Part shown: positions 1 to 5,148 of the stretch, piece by piece
Layout: each line of letters begins with the position of its first letter
Position numbering within the stretch: position 1 is the first letter of the stretch
Assembly (NCBI GenBank): GCA_021772595.1
Contig: JAJFLS010000698.1
Coordinates: 1 to 5,148, forward strand
Direction: 5' to 3'
Source of the DNA: Opitutales bacterium
GTDB lineage: Bacteria; Verrucomicrobiota; Verrucomicrobiia; Opitutales; Opitutaceae
Length of the DNA: 5,148 nucleotides
Notes under the pieces: model-generated
What the model was told of the DNA's origin: nothing
The model's database searches: none
The model's input: only the letters and a program-made list of their open reading frames with translations
Made by a program: the position numbers and the translations under genes

Positions 1-477
1 GATGGCGGGTAAGGTTCTGTAGCCGGGCGCAGTGAAGCTGTGGCCCGTACCCACGATGCGCAGGAACCCATCGGCAGGCTTGGGGAAGGACATTGCATCG
101 TCCGCTCCCGCATACGTTCGGCCCGCCTCGCCTTTCTTGTAAATGGCCATGATTTCATCAGGCGTCTTAAGGCTTACCGCGTGCGGCGGGAACTCATCCT
201 CATCCCAGCCAGGATTAAATCCCATCGCCATTTGCGCTGCCGCGGCCGAGGGCGCATTTCCCTTCCTGGATTGGATCGCCTTTTGGTAGGCGGCCTTGAA
301 CTCCTCCTGGGACAGCTTTCCATCGCCGTCCACATCCGCTTCGGGAAAACGCTTGAGCAATTGAGATAGTTGAGCTTCGGAGGGTTGTGGCGCTTGCGCA
401 TTCGAAAAGGATGCGATCGCCACAATGGCTAGGCTCGCAAAGAGCGGGATCAAGGGGTTCCTGTTCGTACCATTCAT
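1..477 (-). CDS. Secreted EF-hand protein, partial (C-terminus outside window)
   Basis: The reading frame is open from the ATG at 477 to the window edge: 159 codons with no stop, so the protein continues beyond base 1. Residues 1-28 form a Sec signal peptide: N6 and R6-type polar start, a hydrophobic run (LIPLFASLAIVAIASF) and a likely cleavage at SNA-QA. Residues 48-59, DVDGDGKLSQEE, are a textbook 12-residue EF-hand loop with D1, D3, D5, G6, L8 and E12 all in place, so calcium binding is well supported. A low-complexity Ala/Gln linker follows (about 75-85). The visible end has IVGTGHSFTAPGY (141-153), which resembles the first block (GNS/GDS) of SGNH-like proteins; that is only a resemblance. 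The second ATG at 473 is out of frame and soon stops. The gene lies 55 bases downstream of the TetR gene on the same strand and may be co-transcribed with it. The role of the whole protein is unknown. Confidence 0.8.
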   Translation of the reverse strand, partial: MNGTNRNPLIPLFASLAIVAIASFSNAQAPQPSEAQLSQLLKRFPEADVDGDGKLSQEEFKAAYQKAIQSRKGNAPSAAAAQMAMGFNPGWDEDEFPPHAVSLKTPDEIMAIYKKGEAGRTYAGADDAMSFPKPADGFLRIVGTGHSFTAPGYRTLPAI

Positions 478-532
478 TTTATTTGGGTAATTGAAGAAAC
501 TTTTTAACGTTTTAGAATAGCCCAACTGTCAG

Positions 533-1141
533 TTATTTGAGGATCGCCGACATATTAAAATTCACGGTTTGCTCTACGAGATGGTCCTCGGAAATCCCTG
601 TGTCTTTCGTGTACCATCGGGCAATACCCGAAATGGTCTGTAAGATGTGGACGGCAGCGATGTTGACATCGAGATCCTGGAGTTTCCCTTGGTCCGCCAG
701 TTCGCGCATTGCTACGCAAATCAGGCCCAGGTAATTTTTGGCCCGTTGAACCACAGCCTCCTGCTGCGCGAGTTCAAGATGGCGCCGCTCCGGAAAAAGG
801 AGCGCAAATTCCAGTCCGTTTTCAAACAATCTGCGTAGATGTCGCCGGATGATTTCCCGCAGCCGTTCCTCAGGGTCCTCAACCTGTTTCACCGGCTCAA
901 TGACATCACGCTCCACTCCATCCATCGTGTGGATCAGGATCTGAAAGAGCATATCCTGCTTGCCAGTGATGTGGTGGTAGAGACCCGCTTTGGTCATGCC
1001 GACCGCCTGGGCGATATCGCTAATGGAAGTTCCTCCGTAGCCTCTTTGCACCATCAGCCGAGCCGCCGCGCGGAAGACTTCCTCGTTACGCGCCTGGCCT
1101 TTTCGAGTCGCTATGGGTTTACCTGTTTTTACTAGATTCAC
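533..1141 (-). CDS. TetR/AcrR family transcriptional regulator
   Basis: A complete 202-residue protein, the usual length for TetR repressors, which bind operator DNA as dimers and are released by a small ligand. The N-terminal DNA-binding domain spans about residues 18-65: a first helix (EEVFRAAARLMVQRGYGG), then the helix-turn-helix SISDIAQAVGMTKAGLYHH and the typical ITGKQDML that follows. Residues 75-202 are the helical ligand and dimer domain; the end (ILQTISGIARWYTKDTGIS) resembles the C-terminal domain of the KstR2/fatty-acid-type TetR group, so an acyl or CoA ligand is conceivable but inferred. The start is GTG; an in-frame TGA lies 15 bases upstream and no in-frame ATG exists in between, so GTG is the best choice. 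No clear Shine-Dalgarno sequence precedes it. It may regulate itself, the EF-hand gene downstream, or the genes to its right; the target is not shown. Confidence 0.9.
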   Translation of the reverse strand: MNLVKTGKPIATRKGQARNEEVFRAAARLMVQRGYGGTSISDIAQAVGMTKAGLYHHITGKQDMLFQILIHTMDGVERDVIEPVKQVEDPEERLREIIRRHLRRLFENGLEFALLFPERRHLELAQQEAVVQRAKNYLGLICVAMRELADQGKLQDLDVNIAAVHILQTISGIARWYTKDTGISEDHLVEQTVNFNMSAILK

Positions 1142-1155
1142 AATGGGGAGAAGTC

Positions 1156-1161
1156 ATTTTA
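1156..1161 (-). promoter_or_regulatory. Possible -10 element for the TetR gene
   Basis: On the minus strand this reads TAAAAT, five of six matches to the bacterial -10 consensus. It lies 14 bases upstream of the GTG start, which would give a very short leader and would fit the missing Shine-Dalgarno sequence. No convincing -35 box lies at the expected distance (the hexamer there is ACCCAT), so this is a weak call. Confidence 0.2.
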
Positions 1162-1294
1162 AGCCTGTTCGCGCAGCGATGGGTCGGTCGTCGCTCATGA
1201 CATAACGCCAGGAGGGAGATGATAGGTTACAAAAAAATCTACCGATCGTTCGGCAGCTTCGTCAGCATCGAAATTCCCAATAAGCTAGAGACAT

Positions 1295-1308
1295 CGCATC
1301 TGGATGCG
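1295..1308. promoter_or_regulatory. Perfect 14-bp dyad, possible operator
   Basis: CGCATC-TG-GATGCG is a perfect inverted repeat with 6-base arms and a 2-base centre, a form typical of dimeric helix-turn-helix binding sites. The centre is too short for a stable RNA hairpin, and no T-run follows, so it is not a terminator. It lies about 155 bases upstream of the TetR start, further than is usual for autoregulation. A palindrome of this size can occur by chance. Confidence 0.2.
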
Positions 1309-1389
1309 TTTCTCGGGAGTAAGGGGTCAAACGTAGAGGGCGTGTTGCCAAAAAGGGCCGACCCTGCTGCTTTTCTGCCGCCAGGAGTG

Positions 1390-1419
1390 ACGCTTCTTTC
1401 TGCCACGCTTTTTTCTGCC
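1390..1419. repeat. Two tandem 15-bp repeats
   Basis: ACGCTTCTTTCTGCC (1390-1404) is followed directly by ACGCTTTTTTCTGCC (1405-1419), differing at one base. A partial third copy of the core TTTCTGCC lies at 1372-1379. As the unit is 15 bases, it reads as a pentapeptide repeat in the frames of both doubtful ORFs here (TLLSA/TLFSA on plus, AEKSV/AERSV on minus). It may be local slippage or part of a dispersed repeat. Confidence 0.55.
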
Positions 1420-1500
1420 ATAATCCTCATATTGTCGGCTTATTATCACCACGGAACTATCTATTTGCTCAAAACGTTCAGCTACTAAAAATTAAATAAC

Positions 1501-1689
1501 ATGAAATCGATTCGCCCCACTCAATCCCGACGCGATTTTCTGCGTCTAGCACTGACCCTACCTCTTGGAGCTTCTTTGATTGGTCTTCGAGCAGCAGCGG
1601 CACCCTTTGAAGGCCATGCAGCTCGACATTATGTGTGGAGGTTGGGGAAGACGCCCATGCTGCCAGTGAGAAATTGCGTAAGCATATGA
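1501..1689 (+). pseudogene. Tat signal peptide ORF, probable gene remnant
   Basis: This 62-codon ORF opens with a near-perfect twin-arginine signal: SRRDFLR at residues 9-15, a hydrophobic core (LALTLPLGASLIGL, 16-29), and an AAAA stretch at about 31-34 fitting signal peptidase cleavage. Such a leader normally exports a folded, often cofactor-bearing protein of several hundred residues, but here the mature part is only about 28 residues and matches nothing I recognise. In another frame, 1611-1694 reads with a coding-like end, VEVGEDAHAASEKLRKHMML, before a TAG at 1695; a frameshift or internal deletion of a larger gene would explain both. The preceding AT-rich stretch has no Shine-Dalgarno sequence. 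The alternative is a true short exported peptide. The signal itself is clear; the pseudogene reading is inference. Confidence 0.5.
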
Positions 1690-1755
1690 TGCTATAGATC
1701 TTCTTTAGGAAGCAAACATCCCGCTAATTCTATTTTATGTCCATCAATCAACTAC

Positions 1756-4200
1756 ATGAAATTTTATAAGGTATACGTTCTCAGAATTCTGGTTTTCTAC
1801 GCGACGATTGTTTTGGGATTGTCTCACTCGAGTATCGACGCACAAATTGGAGACGCTTCGTTGCCACTCAGTGATATTCAGGATCGGCCCAACATACTGT
1901 TCATCAGTACAGACGATCAAGCACCCTGGGCAATAGGCGCATCCGGAAATAAACAGGCCATAACGCCCCATATGGACCGGCTGGTTTCCGAGAGCGCATA
2001 CTTGGTGAACTCCTTTGTCAGCACCCCGGTCTGCTCGCCTTCGCGGGCGGCGACATTGACCGGCCGCTATGGTTACGAAGTCGGCGTCTTTAACTGGTTT
2101 AAGCCTACGGATCAAAAACAGGGTCTAGATCTTGAAGAAATCACTTTTGCCGAAGCCCTCCGTGACGCAGGCTACCACACAGGCCTGGTCGGCAAATGGC
2201 ATCTGGGCATGAATGACCGTTTTTACCCGACGCACCATGGTTTTGAATACTTCATGGGGCACCGCCATGGCGGGTTCAAGACGATCGATCCAGATCTTGA
2301 GGAACAGGGTGAGAAGAACAAATACGAAGGACTAACTGCGGACATCCTGGCTGACCACGTAATTGGCTTTTTGACGGACCATGTTGCCCATCATCAGGAG
2401 CAGCCATTTTTACTCAACTGGCATACGCGGGCGCCCCATACCAAGTGGTTGCCCGTTGCTCCAGAAGACATGCAACCCTATGCTGGCGATGTTCATATTG
2501 ATATTCCTGAATACCCCGACCTCGATAGCGAACAGGTTACCCAGATGATGCGCGAATATCTGGCTTCGGTACGAAGCGTGGACAGGAATCTTGGGCGCGT
2601 TATGCAGGTGCTGGACGAGTTAAAACTCACTCAAAACACCGTTGTCATTTTCACCTCCGATCATGGCTACAACATCGGCCATAACGGTATCTGGCACAAG
2701 GGGAACGGTAACTGGATTTTGAAGCACGATGTCCCGGCCACTCATAATGTTGGGGAAAATAAGCGCCCGAATATGTACGACAATTCAGTCAGAGTTCCCA
2801 CCATGGTGCGTTGGCCCGGTGTAGTTAAAGCAGACCGCCGAATTGCTCAAACGACTTCGAACCTCGACTGGTTTCCAACCCTGCTCGAGATGGCCGGAGT
2901 CGAAATGCCGGATGACAAAGTGACACGCGGCCGTAGTCTAATACCGCTACTCCGAGGTAAGGATCCTGGAGATTGGGATAATGACATGTTTGGATTTTAT
3001 TCCAGTAGCGAAGACTATGCTCAGCAGTTTGTGGAAGAGATGCGCATGATACGGACTCAACGCTGGAAGCTGGTTCGTTACTTGCGGGCACCCGAACGGG
3101 ATGAGTTGTTCGACCTGAATCATGACCCAGATGAATCCAAGAACGAGATCGGGAATCCCGAATACAAAACCATCATTTCAAATCTCCATGAGAAGATTGT
3201 CCAACGCATGACGGAGACCAACGATCCGGCCCTGGTGTATCTTCAGGATGATCTGCCACCCTTTCTGAGGCCTTTAGCTCGACCTGCGGCGGCGGTGTCC
3301 GCATTTAAGGACGGTTTTGCCATCGAAAACGATCAATCGATTGTCATTTTTGGAGGTACGAATGCACTTGGCAGCAATCAGCACGGTTATCTGGAAACCT
3401 TACTGACGACCTCTTATCCGGAACACCATCTTCGATTCCAAAACATGGCCTGGCAGGCGGACACAGTCTATCATCAGCAACGGCCCCGCAACTTCTATTC
3501 GATCAATAAACCGGATTACGGTGAACGTGACCGCCGGAAACGGGAAGCTGCTGACCTTGTATTCTTTTGGATGGGCCAGACCGAGTCGCTTGACGGTGTG
3601 GACCAGGTTGCCAAGTTCGCAGAGACCTACTCCGAACATATTGAGAAGATTTCAAACTACACGCATCGTGTTGTCCTGGTTACTCCGGTTCCTTTCAGTG
3701 AGGCACTCCATCTCGATCTCGATATGGAGAAACGCAATCGCTCGCTCGCGATCTATGTGGAGGCTATTAAAGAAATTGGCCGAACAAAGAAGCTCCCGGT
3801 TGTAGATTTGTTTTCGGAATTTGTATCCAAAAAGAATTCGGATTCCTGGTCCGAGAATGGACTTCATCTATCATCTGACGGCCATTGGCTGGTTGCAGAA
3901 ACCTTCGCCAAAGAACTGGGTTTTTCCAATCGAGTTTCATTCGTGCAGCGTAGTAAGACCGATTCAACACTTTATCCGGTTTCGATCGAATCACTGCGAC
4001 AAGCTATCGCCCGGAAAAACACACTGTGGTACCGCTATTGGCGTCCGACAAACTGGGCGTTTCTTTATGGCAATCGCCAAACGCAACCGAGCAGTCGTGA
4101 TCATGAGGACCGTGAACAGCGGTGGTTCCCAGAGGAAATTTCATCCATCCTTCCTTTTATTGAAGAAGCGGAGAGAACAATTAATGAGCTCAAGAAATAA
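1756..4200 (+). CDS. Secreted type I sulfatase fused to SGNH-hydrolase-like domain
   Basis: An 814-residue two-domain exported protein. Residues 1-29 are a Sec signal peptide (K2, K5, R10, hydrophobic ILVFYATIVLGL, cleavage near IDA-QI). Residues 45-480 are a sulfatase of the alkaline-phosphatase fold, which hydrolyses sulfate esters: RPNILFISTDD with metal ligands D53 and D54; the signature CSPSRAATLTG, with C93 the residue expected to become formylglycine; GKWHLG (146-151); and SDHG (301-304) with D302 and H303 as further metal ligands. LFDLNHDPDESKNEIGN (451-467) is the usual late sulfatase motif. Residues about 525-814 resemble the SGNH-like domain of PVC bacteria: GGTNALGSNQHGYLETLL, then MAWQADTVY, MGQTES, and NGLHL with H704, ending in a Trp/Arg-rich region (LWYRYWRPTNWAFLYGNR). 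Single-domain sulfatases are usually 450-600 residues, so the extra 300 reflect this fusion. The canonical GDS serine is replaced by GGT. No Shine-Dalgarno sequence precedes the ATG, and no earlier in-frame ATG lies in the 30 bases upstream. The sulfated substrate cannot be told. Confidence 0.93.
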   Translation: MKFYKVYVLRILVFYATIVLGLSHSSIDAQIGDASLPLSDIQDRPNILFISTDDQAPWAIGASGNKQAITPHMDRLVSESAYLVNSFVSTPVCSPSRAATLTGRYGYEVGVFNWFKPTDQKQGLDLEEITFAEALRDAGYHTGLVGKWHLGMNDRFYPTHHGFEYFMGHRHGGFKTIDPDLEEQGEKNKYEGLTADILADHVIGFLTDHVAHHQEQPFLLNWHTRAPHTKWLPVAPEDMQPYAGDVHIDIPEYPDLDSEQVTQMMREYLASVRSVDRNLGRVMQVLDELKLTQNTVVIFTSDHGYNIGHNGIWHKGNGNWILKHDVPATHNVGENKRPNMYDNSVRVPTMVRWPGVVKADRRIAQTTSNLDWFPTLLEMAGVEMPDDKVTRGRSLIPLLRGKDPGDWDNDMFGFYSSSEDYAQQFVEEMRMIRTQRWKLVRYLRAPERDELFDLNHDPDESKNEIGNPEYKTIISNLHEKIVQRMTETNDPALVYLQDDLPPFLRPLARPAAAVSAFKDGFAIENDQSIVIFGGTNALGSNQHGYLETLLTTSYPEHHLRFQNMAWQADTVYHQQRPRNFYSINKPDYGERDRRKREAADLVFFWMGQTESLDGVDQVAKFAETYSEHIEKISNYTHRVVLVTPVPFSEALHLDLDMEKRNRSLAIYVEAIKEIGRTKKLPVVDLFSEFVSKKNSDSWSENGLHLSSDGHWLVAETFAKELGFSNRVSFVQRSKTDSTLYPVSIESLRQAIARKNTLWYRYWRPTNWAFLYGNRQTQPSSRDHEDREQRWFPEEISSILPFIEEAERTINELKK

Positions 4201-4206
4201 CGGACC

Positions 4207-5148
4207 ATGGTATTTAAAAAAATGAACATAATGAATGTGGTGCTGGTTGTATTTGGCTTTTGGATGATGGGCGGAATCGCCGTTGCACAAGATGCGGCGG
4301 ATGTGACGGAGAGTCGTCGAATACACAAGGAAAGGTCGGTCTCTCCTCCTGAAACAGACAACTCGGTAGAAGCGGAATTGCGGTCATTCGAGCTGAATCC
4401 AGATTACGAAGTCCAGCTATTTGCCGACGAGGAGGATGGAATCGCCAACCCTGTTTGTATGTCCTGGGACTCGGCTGGCCGATTATGGGTTCTGTGCACC
4501 CTGGCATATCCGCAGCTGGAACCGTCCGATACGCCCAATGACCAATTGCTTATTCTCGAAGATACCAACGGGGATGGCCGTGCCGACAAAACGACGGTAT
4601 TTGCAGACGGGTTAAACATGCCCACCGGCTTTGCTCTCGGGCACGGAGGGGCCTATATCGGCCAAGGCAACGATTTGCTGTTTCTGGAAGATAGCGATGG
4701 CGACGACAAGGCCGATAGCCGAAGTGTATTACTTACCGGGTTCGGCACTGGGGACACCCACCAGAACATTAACTCATTCACCTGGAGTCCGGGGGGTGAA
4801 CTTCTCTTTTGTCTGGGCTTGCATGCATTTTCGCGGGTTGAAACACCCTGGGGCATCAGCCGTCTGGACGAGCACGGATCCTGGCGAATGCGTCCTCTAA
4901 GACTGGAGCTTGACGGATACCGCCGGACGAGTAGCGGTGGCAATCCCTGGGGAATCGCATTCGGCAATTGGGGTGAGCCCTTTGTCAAAAGCAATGGTCC
5001 GGGAATTGCCGAACTGCTTCCAGGTATGGTAAATACCGAGCAAACCAAAAGCTATTGGGGCGGGGAAATGCAAATCGGGAAAACGGAGATCAAGTCGATG
5101 ATCATCGAGTTCGCGGAGTCGCCCCATTTACCCAGTGACATTCAAGGC
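4207..5148 (+). CDS. Exported PVC-type membrane-bound dehydrogenase propeller protein, partial (C-terminus outside window)
   Basis: The frame is open from ATG 4207 to the right edge, 314 codons without a stop. Residues 1-27 are a Sec signal peptide (hydrophobic VVLVVFGFWMMGGIAVA, cleavage AVA-QD). From about residue 60 the sequence matches the beta-propeller family TIGR02604 (putative membrane-bound dehydrogenase), abundant in Planctomycetota and Verrucomicrobiota: FELNPDYEVQLFADEE, NPVCMSWDSAGRLWV (81-95), LILEDTNGDGRADKTTVFAD (115-134), a second LFLEDSDGDDKAD (158-170), GFGTGDTHQNINSFTWSPGG (178-197) and NPWGIAFGNWG (246-256). The two Asp-rich DTNGDGRAD-like loops look calcium-binding. Full-length members are often about 1,000 residues and frequently end in a haem c domain (CxxCH); that part is not visible. 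The substrate of the family is not established. ATGs at 4222 and 4231 are in-frame alternatives; 4207 is preferred because it starts six bases after the sulfatase stop, implying one operon and possibly coupled translation. Confidence 0.9.
   Translation, partial: MVFKKMNIMNVVLVVFGFWMMGGIAVAQDAADVTESRRIHKERSVSPPETDNSVEAELRSFELNPDYEVQLFADEEDGIANPVCMSWDSAGRLWVLCTLAYPQLEPSDTPNDQLLILEDTNGDGRADKTTVFADGLNMPTGFALGHGGAYIGQGNDLLFLEDSDGDDKADSRSVLLTGFGTGDTHQNINSFTWSPGGELLFCLGLHAFSRVETPWGISRLDEHGSWRMRPLRLELDGYRRTSSGGNPWGIAFGNWGEPFVKSNGPGIAELLPGMVNTEQTKSYWGGEMQIGKTEIKSMIIEFAESPHLPSDIQG

Larger units (their letters stand above)
1142..1500. other. Intergenic region without a supported gene
   Basis: This stretch separates the leftward TetR gene from the rightward Tat-signal ORF. 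A plus-strand ORF of 89 codons (1219-1488) follows a purine-rich GGAGGGAG, but that run sits almost directly against the ATG. The product has no recognisable domain, only a hydrophobic segment near its end (residues 55-73). A minus-strand ORF of 63 codons (1239-1430) overlaps it and is equally unsupported. What can be seen is a 14-bp dyad at 1295-1308 and a tandem 15-bp repeat at 1390-1419. The last part before 1500 is AT-rich (CTAAAAATTAAATAAC) and could carry a promoter or a leader for the following ORF, but no good -35/-10 pair was found. Confidence 0.5.

Noticed and set aside
524..534. AACTGTCAGTT palindrome at the end of the TetR gene
   Set aside because: Arms of five bases with a one-base centre cannot form a terminator hairpin, and there is no T-run on the minus strand directly after it.
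1242..1253. CCGATCGTTCGG inverted repeat
   Set aside because: Only 4-base arms; too short to support as an operator or terminator.
1219..1488. 89-codon plus-strand ORF after GGAGGGAG
   Set aside because: The purine run is too close to the ATG to be a good ribosome site, there is no recognisable domain, and the tandem repeat accounts for part of the reading. Not called as a gene, though a small membrane protein cannot be fully excluded.
1737..1769. 10-codon upstream ORF (MSINQLHEIL) overlapping the sulfatase start
   Set aside because: No Shine-Dalgarno sequence and no attenuator-like structure; very short ORFs of this kind occur by chance.
1744..2115. 123-codon ORF on the minus strand
   Set aside because: It lies antisense to the signal peptide and catalytic core of the sulfatase; the product is Arg/Cys-rich with no domain, so it is a shadow of the real gene.
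4101..4507. Overlapping minus-strand ORFs of 61-97 codons across the sulfatase/propeller junction
   Set aside because: Antisense to two well-supported genes, with no domains and low-quality compositions.
1..5148. tRNA, rRNA, CRISPR array, insertion sequence or phage genes
   Set aside because: No cloverleaf-like segment, no regularly spaced repeats, and no transposase, integrase or phage motifs were seen on either strand.

Overview
The window looks like bacterial DNA from the PVC superphylum, most likely Verrucomicrobiota and less likely Planctomycetota or Lentisphaerota. The case rests on gene content: a secreted sulfatase with a C-terminal SGNH-like domain, followed by the start of a 'membrane-bound dehydrogenase' beta-propeller protein of the type that these phyla carry in many copies. 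A secreted EF-hand protein and a Tat signal sequence fit the same picture. No species can be named from the sequence.

Layout. On the left, two minus-strand genes are read leftward: a TetR/AcrR-type repressor (533-1141, GTG start) and, 55 bases downstream, a secreted EF-hand protein (477 to beyond base 1) cut by the window edge. Bases 1142-1755 hold no convincing intact gene. This stretch carries a 14-bp dyad, a pair of tandem 15-bp repeats, and a short ORF with a clear Tat signal (SRRDFLR) whose mature part breaks off after about 25 residues, probably a gene remnant.

On the right, two plus-strand genes form a tight pair. The first (1756-4200, 814 aa) is a type I formylglycine-dependent sulfatase (CSPSR motif) fused to an SGNH-hydrolase-like domain of the PVC kind. 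Six bases after its stop begins the second (4207 to beyond 5148), an exported TIGR02604-type propeller protein, open at the right edge.

Functional reading. Both right-hand products carry export signals. Together they suggest extracytoplasmic processing of a sulfated, possibly acylated, glycan: sulfate removal by the sulfatase domain, a possible esterase or binding role for the SGNH-like domain, and a possible oxidation step by the propeller protein if its unseen C-terminus carries a haem c domain. The substrate is not visible in the sequence. The TetR gene is oriented away from this pair, with the 614-base gap between them, so a regulatory link is possible but unproven.
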